From assembly GCA_028701815.1 (NCBI GenBank), contig JAQVPY010000038.1:1-14637 (forward strand): DNA of 14,637 nt, in the 5' to 3' direction. Position numbers and translations under genes: made by a program. Position 1 is the first letter of the stretch, and each line of letters opens with the position of its first letter. This DNA comes from Bacteroidales bacterium. GTDB lineage: Bacteria; Bacteroidota; Bacteroidia; Bacteroidales; BM520. Positions 1 through 6,235 of the stretch are shown piece after piece. The notes under the pieces were generated by a model that had not been told where the DNA came from, searched no databases, and saw nothing but the letters and a program-made list of their open reading frames with translations.

Positions 1-468
1 AGGCAGTCCGAGTTTGTTAATTATCTCATCGACATCATAATAGCAGTTATGCGTATTTATGATCACCGATTTTGCGACTGGGACTCCGAAGGAGGAGACC
101 ATTGATTTGCAAAAATATTTATTGAAAGTTGCGGCTGCCGTAAACATGTTGTTCCCTGTGTAGGGTATGTGCAGCAAGTCGAAATAGCCCTGCAATTTTC
201 CATCTTCTCCAGGGGTGCCATGGATCATATTAAAGACCACGTCGAATTTTATCGTTTTTGCTTTAAGTGGCAGAGAGAAGTCGGCTCTGTCAATTTCAGT
301 GCAGGTGTTATCGGCATTAATATAGTACCATTTAGTTTTATCAATAATAATAGTATAGACTTCATAGAGATTTTTATCTATATATTCAGCGACTTGTGAG
401 CCGCTTTTAACTGAAATTTCATGTTCGTTGGAATAGCCGCCTACAATAAGAGCTAGATTTTTTCTCAT
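1..468 (-). CDS. ddl: D-alanine--D-alanine ligase, N-terminal part (runs off left edge)
   Basis: The gene makes the D-Ala-D-Ala dipeptide for peptidoglycan precursors, using ATP in the cytoplasm. The reading frame from the ATG at 468 stays open to base 1, giving 156 residues, about half of a usual Ddl of 300-360. Residues 10-23 carry the family's first motif (GGYSNEHEISVKSG) with Glu15 at the place of the catalytic glutamate of E. coli DdlB. HGTPGEDG (83-90) and PYTG (102-105) are the next conserved blocks, followed by the start of the ATP-grasp region (NKYFCK, 116-121). The start codon overlaps the stop of the upstream mltD-like gene as ATGA (465-468), so the two are very probably co-transcribed and translationally coupled. 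The identity is firm; the C-terminal half lies outside the window. Confidence 0.96.
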   Translation of the reverse strand, partial: MRKNLALIVGGYSNEHEISVKSGSQVAEYIDKNLYEVYTIIIDKTKWYYINADNTCTEIDRADFSLPLKAKTIKFDVVFNMIHGTPGEDGKLQGYFDLLHIPYTGNNMFTAAATFNKYFCKSMVSSFGVPVAKSVIINTHNCYYDVDEIINKLGLP

Positions 469-1841
469 TTGTTATACCCTCCCGGATAGATTATTAATTT
501 TTGTCCAATGTTTAATTTTGTGGATTTCAAGGTATTCCACGCCATTATGTTTTTTACAGTAGTATTATATTTAGATGCAATTGCGCTCAAATTTTCTCCA
601 CTTTTAACGATATGGACTTTAGCTTCGCTTGCTTTTTTGATGTCATTAAGGATTTTATCGCGGTCGATTCCGGATTTTGTCTTATAGGAGAAGACTTTAT
701 TAGGATCGGAGACGAAAGTGAGAATGTCTTTTGTCGGGAGTTTAAGGGTATATGTTTTTTCTTTTGTTGCCGGGATGATATCGAGTTTGAATGCGGGGTT
801 TAGGAATTCTATGGTTTCGATAGGGGTTCCTATAACTTCGTTTATTTGCTCAAAGGATAGAACGTCATTTATAATAATGGTATCTGTTTCGTGAGCGAGT
901 AGCAGTGGTGTTTTGGGGTAGATATTATGTTCCGGGGCGAAATTCATCACATACGCCACAGCTGAGAATGCGGGTACATATCCTCTTGTTTCTCTTGGGA
1001 GGTATGGCCAAATAAGCCAATAGTTTCTTTTTCCCCCTGAGCGGCGGATGGCTTTATTTACGTTTCCTGTTCCTGAGTTATAAGCGGCCAGCGCGAGTAG
1101 CCAGTCGCCATAAATGGAGTATAGATCTTTCAGGTACAGGCATGCAGCTTCAGTAGCCTTATATGGATCGAATCTGTCGTCGATGTATGAAGTTTGAGTC
1201 AGACCATATATTTTTCCTGTAGAGTACATAAATTGCCAAAGGCCTTTAGCGCCTGCGCGTGAGCCGGCTTTCGGGTTAAGGGCGGATTCGACTATAGGCA
1301 GGTATTTAAGCTCGAGCGGCATGTCGTATTTATCGAGATATTCTTCGAAGATAGGGAAGTAGAGTTCGGCAAGTCCGAGCATTCTTTCGGTTGTCTGACG
1401 TCTATTGACGGTATAAACGTCTATATATCGTTTCACCTCTTTATTGTAGAGCAGGTCGATGGGCGTTTGCATATTCAGGCAGCTTATTCTGTCTGCATAT
1501 ACAGAGTCGCTCCACATCGGGATATAGTCGGGCGCAAAGTTGTAGATGTTGAGTTTGTCTACTTCGTCGGTAAATTCTATCCTTGAATGTATGAGAGTAT
1601 TGCATAGTTCGTCCATTTGGAGGCACAATCTGTAAGAGTCGTCGAGAGTATCAATGGCGGGTATGGAATCCGGGGGCAGGTGATTCTCGTCGAGAATCTT
1701 CTGAAAGACAGAGTCGTTCTCAGGGAAATTATGGACTATGCTGTTAGGGATTAACACGAATGTTGAATCGGGAACAGCGAGAGAGATAAGCGGCTGAATA
1801 ATTATTAATATGCCTATTATTTTGGCTTTCATTGTTTTCAT
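465..1841 (-). CDS. mltD: LysM-containing lytic murein transglycosylase (MltD-like)
   Basis: This is a predicted periplasmic enzyme that cleaves the glycan strand of peptidoglycan between MurNAc and GlcNAc. Counting from the ATG at 1841 (458 residues): signal peptide at about 1-23 ending in ISLA, without a lipobox; SLT domain at about 161-280, with catalytic Glu185 in VESALNP followed by GAKGLWQFM and AAYNSGTGNV; a degenerate LysM-like stretch at about 324-370; and a clear LysM domain at about 408-452 (HIVKSGENLSAIASKYNTT). The frame can be opened further to a TTG at 1859, but that TTG lies inside the -7 promoter box, so I reject it. An in-frame ATG at 1832 is also possible and places the promoter 24 bases upstream, as at gldA and the DUF4837 gene. 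The gene ends in a 4-base overlap with ddl, linking wall turnover to precursor synthesis. Confidence 0.93.
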   Translation of the reverse strand: MKTMKAKIIGILIIIQPLISLAVPDSTFVLIPNSIVHNFPENDSVFQKILDENHLPPDSIPAIDTLDDSYRLCLQMDELCNTLIHSRIEFTDEVDKLNIYNFAPDYIPMWSDSVYADRISCLNMQTPIDLLYNKEVKRYIDVYTVNRRQTTERMLGLAELYFPIFEEYLDKYDMPLELKYLPIVESALNPKAGSRAGAKGLWQFMYSTGKIYGLTQTSYIDDRFDPYKATEAACLYLKDLYSIYGDWLLALAAYNSGTGNVNKAIRRSGGKRNYWLIWPYLPRETRGYVPAFSAVAYVMNFAPEHNIYPKTPLLLAHETDTIIINDVLSFEQINEVIGTPIETIEFLNPAFKLDIIPATKEKTYTLKLPTKDILTFVSDPNKVFSYKTKSGIDRDKILNDIKKASEAKVHIVKSGENLSAIASKYNTTVKNIMAWNTLKSTKLNIGQKLIIYPGGYNK

Positions 1842-1856
1842 AATTGTACTAACGTG

Positions 1857-1864
1857 CAAATATA
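1857..1864 (-). promoter_or_regulatory. Predicted Bacteroidota -7 box for mltD-ddl
   Basis: TATATTTG on the minus strand matches the TAnnTTTG -7 consensus of the phylum's primary sigma factor and is followed by C. It lies 15 or 24 bases before the two candidate ATG codons of the mltD-like gene. I see no good TTTG -33 element. Confidence 0.6.
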
Positions 1865-2050
1865 TTAAGATATTTTTTAAATTTTTCTTAAAGAAACAAA
1901 AAAACGGTTAACAGCCCATTGTTAATATTTATCGTGATTGTTCTTCATTGTTTCCGATGTGCGGCAGGGCTCCTGTTTGCGTTAATGTGCGGATTATCAG
2001 TATATATGATGTTTTACAGACGATGAATAAAAATAATCAAAAAAATCATA

Positions 2051-2058
2051 TACCTTTG
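2051..2058 (+). promoter_or_regulatory. Predicted -7 box for the DUF4837 gene
   Basis: TACCTTTG fits TAnnTTTG and is followed by C, a common context for these promoters. It lies 24 bases before the ATG at 2083, implying a short leader of about 15-20 bases. No clear -33 element is visible. Confidence 0.65.
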
Positions 2059-2082
2059 CAATATGTATTTAAATGAAAAAAA

Positions 2083-3081
2083 ATGAAACGTAATATTTTG
2101 ATAGCGGTTATTATAATTGCAACTATGGTGATGACTTCATGCAAAGAAAGCGCCTTGAAATCTTCAAAGCCCGGTTCGACGGGGGTTACTTACGAGTTAC
2201 TTGTTGTATCACCGGATTGGGTATGGGATGGTTCGGTAGGTGAGACTGTCCGCGAATTTTTTCAGCAGACCGATACTACTTTGTTGATGGTTGAGCCGTT
2301 ATACAAGTTGCCGCATATTACACAAAAGCAATTTGATGATAATCAGATGTTTCAATGTTTCAAGAGTTTGCTTTTCATAGAGATAGATCCAGGCAGGGAG
2401 GCAAAGGTTGAGACGCGGGACACTGTATGGGCGAGTCCGCAAAGGATTTTTAGGATTATAGCACCGACTGAAGATGCTTTTAAGGAAGTATTTGACGAGT
2501 ACAAGGAGTATTTGTTAACTCAATATAATGACTTAGAGCGTATAAAGCTCAACAGATACTATTCTACAGGGTTAAACAACAGTATTATCAAGCAGGTTGG
2601 GGAGAAGTTCGGTTATACATTTAATATTACCACAGGTTTTTACATTGCGAAAAACAAGCAGGATTTTATGTGGTTAAGAAGTGAGACTTCAAAGACGAGC
2701 ACCAATTTTTTGATTTATGCGGAGGATTATACGAGTGAGGAGCAGTTGAAGCCCGGTTATATTGCACTGAAGCGAGATTTGATTACCAAGGAGAATGTGC
2801 CGGCGAGTCTTGACAATTCGTATGCTAAGATTTCTACTGAGTTTCCGTATTCCACGAAGTCGGTTAATGTCAACGGTCTGTTTGCCGTTGAGATGCGTGG
2901 TGCCTGGGATTGTGAAAATGATGTAATGGGAGGGACTTTTATCAATTACAGCTTTGTAGATGAGGTCAACAACAAGATTCTTACTATAGACGGTTTCATA
3001 TATGCGCCCAACAAAGAGAAGAGGGTGTTTATGATGCAGTTAGAGGCTATGATATGGTCGATCCGCAGATATATTGCATAA
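2083..3081 (+). CDS. DUF4837 family lipoprotein
   Basis: This is a predicted lipoprotein of 332 residues with no established function. The N-terminus is a short basic-plus-hydrophobic lipoprotein signal with lipobox MTSC and Cys20 as the lipidation site. The mature part begins with a low-complexity linker, then a GVTYELLVVSP stretch like the opening of DUF4837 proteins, and is mostly soluble alternating alpha/beta sequence with no membrane helix. No catalytic motif stands out. An upstream ATG at 2073 runs into a stop after six codons, so 2083 is the start. The gene has its own -7 box and stands alone, facing rpmB tail to tail; its stop codon lies in the A-run of the hairpin at 3080-3109. The family call comes from recalled sequence character and has not been searched. 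Confidence 0.85.
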   Translation: MKRNILIAVIIIATMVMTSCKESALKSSKPGSTGVTYELLVVSPDWVWDGSVGETVREFFQQTDTTLLMVEPLYKLPHITQKQFDDNQMFQCFKSLLFIEIDPGREAKVETRDTVWASPQRIFRIIAPTEDAFKEVFDEYKEYLLTQYNDLERIKLNRYYSTGLNNSIIKQVGEKFGYTFNITTGFYIAKNKQDFMWLRSETSKTSTNFLIYAEDYTSEEQLKPGYIALKRDLITKENVPASLDNSYAKISTEFPYSTKSVNVNGLFAVEMRGAWDCENDVMGGTFINYSFVDEVNNKILTIDGFIYAPNKEKRVFMMQLEAMIWSIRRYIA

Positions 3082-3109
3082 AAAAAGCGCTGCCAACCCG
3101 TGACAGCGC
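3080..3109 (-). terminator. Rho-independent terminator of rpmB
   Basis: GCGCTG (3087-3092) pairs with CAGCGC (3104-3109). Past one C-A mismatch, two more pairs close a five-base loop. Read on the minus strand the stem is followed by seven T (3086-3080), so it is built to stop transcripts from rpmB. The plus side lacks a T-run, so it should stop the DUF4837 transcript only weakly. The U-tract overlaps the DUF4837 stop codon at 3079-3081. Confidence 0.8.
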
Positions 3110-3149
3110 CCAAAATCAATTATTACAACACACACACTTATTTTATTGT

Positions 3150-3395
3150 CTAATCTTCTATATAAATTAAACCTTTCTTTTCCGCATCTTTAAGAACTGC
3201 GGATATTCCTTTTTTATCAATAGTCCTCATTGCAGAGGTTGATACTTTCAATATTACCCAGCAATCTTCTTCCGGAACATAAAACTTTTTAGTTTGAAGG
3301 TTCGGGTAGAATCTTCTTTTAGTTTTAATGTTCGAGTGGGAAACACTGTTTCCGGTAATCATGCTTTTCCCCGTTAATTGACAAACACGTGACAT
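3150..3395 (-). CDS. rpmB: Large ribosomal subunit protein bL28
   Basis: This is a structural protein of the 50S subunit, 81 residues, the normal size for bL28. The diagnostic sequence is CQLTGKSMITGNSVSHSN followed by KTKRRFYPNLQTKKFYVPEED and the C-terminal STSAMRTIDKKGI block. It lacks CxxC pairs and so is the zinc-independent form. In many Bacteroidota rpmB sits directly before rpmG and the DUF4295 gene; here it stands alone, on the opposite strand, about 1.8 kb from rpmG. It ends at the hairpin at 3080-3109. No strict TAnnTTTG box is visible in the 175 bases upstream, only near matches such as GACTTTTG at 3442-3449. Confidence 0.97.
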   Translation of the reverse strand: MSRVCQLTGKSMITGNSVSHSNIKTKRRFYPNLQTKKFYVPEEDCWVILKVSTSAMRTIDKKGISAVLKDAEKKGLIYIED

Positions 3396-3570
3396 TTCTC
3401 TATATATTTTATTTATTATTTTACAATTTCAAAATCCGTTGCAAAAGTCGCAAAAATTTTCTAAATAGAAGTGCTTTTTACGAAAAATTTTTAAAAAAAG
3501 TTGCAATTAGTTTATAAGTATCATGTGTACAATGTGTTACGCGTGGAGATTTATTGTTAATTGATTTAGT

Positions 3571-4098
3571 TTAGTTAAGGTTCAGCAAGTCTATTGGGAC
3601 ATCGAGGAAAATTAATTCGTTTTTTATATCAAAATCGGTTATCAAATCTTCGTGAAGTGGGATAAGTACTTCATGATTATCGATTTCAGTGACGAGGAGT
3701 TGTTGGTGTTTATTATTAATGATATCGGTAACTTTACCTTTTTTATTAAGAGAGGGCATAGATACTGTCCATCCGGTAAGGTCGAGTTGAGAAGGCAGGA
3801 TATTTGTTTCCTTGGGGATTAATATTTTAGGTATGAAAACATTTTTATTAAGGTAATAATCTATATTATCGTTATCCGGTCGGTTCTCGAATATAACTTT
3901 CATTTCTGAGGGTGGTTTTTCCGTATAAGAAGAAGGGAAGACAGGCAGCAAGTCACCTTTATTAATATCGAGAAGCAGGATATCATTAGCTATAGAGAAG
4001 AAATCGAAGTCCACGCAGAGGGCGAGGATAAATTCGTCGTTTTTTCCGAATTTGCGTTTAATGGTTCCGATTTTCAGGCAGTCGTTTTTATTTATCAT
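3571..4098 (-). CDS. rimM: Ribosome maturation factor RimM (divergent)
   Basis: RimM binds uS19 in the 30S head and assists late 16S rRNA maturation. The protein has 175 residues, the usual size. The N-terminal half (CLKIGTIKRKFGKNDEFIL, 7-25) matches the opening beta-strand of the RimM fold, but the usual second glycine-glutamate pair of this motif is replaced. The C-terminal PRC-barrel half is more typical: GWTV (109-112), KGKVTDI (120-126), then EVLIPLHEDLITDFD (143-157) and LDVPIDLLNLN at the end, where most members read a PEGLL-like motif. The gene is not in the classical rpsP-rimM-trmD order; it stands alone and is divergent from gldA, with -7 boxes about 20 bases apart. The call rests mainly on the C-terminal half. 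Confidence 0.85.
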   Translation of the reverse strand: MINKNDCLKIGTIKRKFGKNDEFILALCVDFDFFSIANDILLLDINKGDLLPVFPSSYTEKPPSEMKVIFENRPDNDNIDYYLNKNVFIPKILIPKETNILPSQLDLTGWTVSMPSLNKKGKVTDIINNKHQQLLVTEIDNHEVLIPLHEDLITDFDIKNELIFLDVPIDLLNLN

Positions 4099-4120
4099 TA
4101 TTTTTCAATTCAATTAGCTG

Positions 4121-4128
4121 CAAATATA
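4121..4128 (-). promoter_or_regulatory. Predicted -7 box for rimM
   Basis: TATATTTG followed by C on the minus strand matches TAnnTTTG and lies 22 bases before the rimM ATG. No proper -33 TTTG is visible at the usual distance. The box lies between the rimM start and the oppositely oriented gldA box at 4150-4157. Confidence 0.65.
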
Positions 4129-4149
4129 GAATAATTTCAAATAAAAAGC

Positions 4150-4157
4150 TATCTTTG
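4150..4157 (+). promoter_or_regulatory. Predicted -7 box for gldA
   Basis: TATCTTTG followed by CC matches TAnnTTTG and lies 24 bases before the ATG at 4182. Its TTG (4155-4157) is in frame with gldA and could be misread as a start codon. Confidence 0.65.
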
Positions 4158-4181
4158 CCGAAGAAAAAAACTGGTATAGGC

Positions 4182-5105
4182 ATGTCGATAACGATAAAAA
4201 ACGTAACGAAGAAGTATGGAGAGCAAGTAGTTCTTGATAATGTGGACATAAGCGTAGACAAAGGGGAGGTAGTAGGTTTTTTAGGTCCCAACGGAGCCGG
4301 GAAGTCGACATTAATGAAGATAATTTGTTGTTATTTGGAGCCGACATCAGGAACGGTAGATGTTTGTGGGTATGACATATTAAAGGATCCGTTGGAGGTT
4401 AAGCGTAGGATAGGGTATTTGCAGGAGAGCAATCCGTTATATGTTGACATGTATATATCGGAGTATCTTGAATTTATAGCGCGGATACACGACATATCCG
4501 ACATAAGGCAAAGGGTTGGCGAGGTAATGGAGCTTACGGGTCTTATGCCTGAGCGGCGCAAGATAATCAGGCAGCTTTCTAAGGGGTACAAACAGAGGGT
4601 AGGATTAGCGCAAGCGTTGATACATAATCCCGAGGTGTTGATACTTGACGAGCCGACGACCGGGTTAGATCCGAGTCAGCTTACAGAGATACGGCAGTTG
4701 ATAAAGGAATTAGGCAAGGATAAGACGGTAGTTTTATCGACGCATATTATGCAGGAGGTTGAGGCTATATGTGACAGGGTGATAATAATTGATAAGGGAA
4801 AGATAATAGCCAATGACAGCACTGAAAATATTATGATGTATCAGTCGAAGTCGTTGATAGAGGTAGAGATAAAGAAGCCGTGTCCGGTGAAACCTTTTAC
4901 CACATTTTCACAAGGCGGGGGAGTCAGGGTTATTTCAGACGGTGGAGAATCGGTACGGGTTGAGATCTCGTACAATACGGGGGAAGAGATTCGAGATAAG
5001 ATTTTTGAATATGCGATAGCGAATCATTATATTGTTCTTTCGATGAGCAAAAACGAACGTAAGTTAGAAGATATTTTCATCGGATTAGTTAACAAAAAGG
5101 ATTAA
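4182..5105 (+). CDS. gldA: ABC transporter ATP-binding protein, GldA type
   Basis: This is the cytoplasmic ATPase subunit of an ABC transporter, 307 residues. In gliding relatives GldA works with the membrane proteins GldF and GldG; many non-gliding Bacteroidota carry the same gene, and its cargo is unclear. From the ATG at 4182: Walker A GPNGAGKS (35-42), Q-loop Gln81, signature LSKGY (132-136), Walker B VLILDEP (152-158), D-loop GLD, and switch His188. The C-terminal 90 residues form an accessory region with no membrane segment. The frame opens at a TTG at 4155, but that codon is part of the -7 box, so I chose the ATG. No permease gene is next to it; the next gene, rpmG, has its own promoter. 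Isoleucine codons are mostly ATA, unlike the ribosomal genes. The GldA label is less sure than the ABC ATPase call. Confidence 0.88.
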   Translation: MSITIKNVTKKYGEQVVLDNVDISVDKGEVVGFLGPNGAGKSTLMKIICCYLEPTSGTVDVCGYDILKDPLEVKRRIGYLQESNPLYVDMYISEYLEFIARIHDISDIRQRVGEVMELTGLMPERRKIIRQLSKGYKQRVGLAQALIHNPEVLILDEPTTGLDPSQLTEIRQLIKELGKDKTVVLSTHIMQEVEAICDRVIIIDKGKIIANDSTENIMMYQSKSLIEVEIKKPCPVKPFTTFSQGGGVRVISDGGESVRVEISYNTGEEIRDKIFEYAIANHYIVLSMSKNERKLEDIFIGLVNKKD

Positions 5106-5172
5106 AATGTCTATCTATCAAAAAAATCCTTTAAAAAAACGGTTAAAAACTTTTCAATCATAAAAAAAGTTG

Positions 5173-5180
5173 TATCTTTG
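5173..5180 (+). promoter_or_regulatory. Predicted -7 box of the rpmG-tsf operon
   Basis: TATCTTTG followed by C matches TAnnTTTG and lies 27 bases before the rpmG ATG, giving a leader of about 20 bases that contains the Shine-Dalgarno at 5194-5199. The T-run at 5151-5154 is the only, imperfect, candidate for a -33 element. It is the only clear promoter I see for the seven genes downstream. Confidence 0.7.
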
Positions 5181-5193
5181 CAGCCTAATTTTT

Positions 5194-5199
5194 AAGGAG
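5194..5199 (+). promoter_or_regulatory. Strong Shine-Dalgarno of rpmG
   Basis: AAGGAG, followed by A, ends eight bases before the ATG at 5208 and is a perfect match to the canonical anti-SD. Other genes here have A/T-rich leaders without such a site, as expected for Bacteroidota, so this one is exceptional. Confidence 0.75.
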
Positions 5200-5207
5200 A
5201 TTTTTTT

Positions 5208-5396
5208 ATGGCAAAGAAAAACAAAGATGCACGAATTCAAGTAATTCTCGAGTGCACAGAACAGAAAAATTCCGGTGTACCTGGAATTTCGCGGTATATT
5301 ACCACGAAAAACAAGAAGAATACTCCTGAGCGTTTAGAGCTTAAGAAGTATAATCCTTATTTGAAGAAAGTTACAGTACACAAAGAAATTAAATAA
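5208..5396 (+). CDS. rpmG: Large ribosomal subunit protein bL33
   Basis: This is a 50S subunit protein of 62 residues, near the E site. Family features are the basic N-terminus (MAKKNKDARIQVILECTE), GISRYITTKNKKNTPERLELKKYNP and the lysine-rich end. It has a single Cys (16) and no CxxC pairs, so it is the zinc-free type. It is the first gene of the translation operon, with a promoter at 5173-5180 and a consensus Shine-Dalgarno. The next gene starts 11 bases after its stop. The usual neighbour rpmB is absent here and lies inverted upstream. Confidence 0.97.
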   Translation: MAKKNKDARIQVILECTEQKNSGVPGISRYITTKNKKNTPERLELKKYNPYLKKVTVHKEIK

Positions 5397-5407
5397 CATT
5401 TTACATT

Positions 5408-5572
5408 ATGGCAAAGAAAGTTGTTGCTACATTAAGGACGTCCTCCGGTAAGGACTTCGCAAAAGTCATTAAGATGGTAAGGTCGCAGAAGACTGGGGCT
5501 TACACATTTGAAGAAAAGATTATTACGCAAGATAAGGTAACTGATTATTTTGCTAATAAGAAAGAAAAATAA
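5408..5572 (+). CDS. DUF4295 family small ribosomal protein (bL38 type)
   Basis: A 54-residue basic protein: MAKKVVATLRTSSGKDF, then AKVIKMVRSQKTGAYTFEEKII and a lysine-rich end. The sequence and its position directly after rpmG match the DUF4295 family found in Bacteroidota. Cryo-EM of the Flavobacterium johnsoniae ribosome revealed a new large-subunit protein named bL38; from memory I believe it is this family, but I could not check it. The gene lies 11 bases after rpmG and 19 bases before rpsP, so it is surely co-transcribed with ribosomal genes. It is easily missed because of its size. It has no cysteine and no membrane segment. The gene call is strong; the bL38 equation is inference. Confidence 0.9.
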   Translation: MAKKVVATLRTSSGKDFAKVIKMVRSQKTGAYTFEEKIITQDKVTDYFANKKEK

Positions 5573-5591
5573 TTATTAAAAATTTAGAATT

Positions 5592-6209
5592 ATGCCAACG
5601 AGAATCAGATTACAAAGAAAAGGTAAAAAAGGCATGCCTTTTTATCACGTAGTAATCGCGGATGGTCGTGCACCACGAGATGGAAAATACATTGAGAGAA
5701 TTGGCACGTATAATCCCCTTACTACTCCGGCAGAGATAAATATTGACGCCGACAGAGCCATTTATTGGTTACAAACAGGAGCATCACCAACTGACACGGT
5801 GAGAAGCATTCTTTCCAGTAGAGGGATACTCCTTAAAAATCATTTATTAATAGGTGTCAAGAAGGGTGCTATAACAGAGGCACAAGCTGAGGCCAAATTC
5901 AACCTTTGGTGGGAAGAAAAGCAGGCTAAGCTGAACGATGTTAAGAAGACAGAAGAGAGTAAGATTCGTGAGGATCGCAAAAATAAGCTTTCTGCGGAAA
6001 AGAAGATCAATGAAGCCAGGGCGGAAGTTATAGCTAAGAAATTAGCTGAAGAGGTCGCGGCCAAGAAGGCTGCTGAAGAAGCTGCCGCACAGGCTGCTGC
6101 TGCAGAATTAGCGGAAGCTGAAGCTCTTGCAGGACAGGCTGAGGCTCCGGTTGTTGAAGAAGCAGCAGAACCCGCGTCAGAAGTTTCACCGGAACAAGTT
6201 GATAATTAA
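5592..6209 (+). CDS. rpsP: Small ribosomal subunit protein bS16 with long C-terminal extension
   Basis: bS16 is an early-assembly protein of the 30S body. Residues 1-83 are the standard core (TRIRLQRKGKKGMPFYHVVI, ADGRAPRDGKYIERIGTYNP, and ASPTDTVRSIL). The protein continues to 205 residues, against 82 in E. coli. The extension first reads as a normal helical segment (84-115), then a charged Lys/Glu coiled-coil-like stretch (about 117-160), and finally an Ala/Glu-rich low-complexity tail (about 155-198). Extended bS16 proteins are common in Bacteroidota; the function of the tail is unknown. The rimM and trmD genes that follow rpsP in many bacteria are not here; rplM follows after 26 bases. 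Confidence 0.96.
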   Translation: MPTRIRLQRKGKKGMPFYHVVIADGRAPRDGKYIERIGTYNPLTTPAEINIDADRAIYWLQTGASPTDTVRSILSSRGILLKNHLLIGVKKGAITEAQAEAKFNLWWEEKQAKLNDVKKTEESKIREDRKNKLSAEKKINEARAEVIAKKLAEEVAAKKAAEEAAAQAAAAELAEAEALAGQAEAPVVEEAAEPASEVSPEQVDN

Positions 6210-6235
6210 TTTACTCATTCAGAAAATATAAGATT

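Noticed and set aside
169..399. 76-codon plus-strand frame at the left edge
   Set aside because: It is antisense to ddl, whose motifs are clear in the minus-strand frame.
3396..3570. Possible small RNA or strict promoter in the rpmB-rimM gap
   Set aside because: The 175 bases are A/T-rich with only near matches to TAnnTTTG and no strong hairpin, so I cannot support a specific element.
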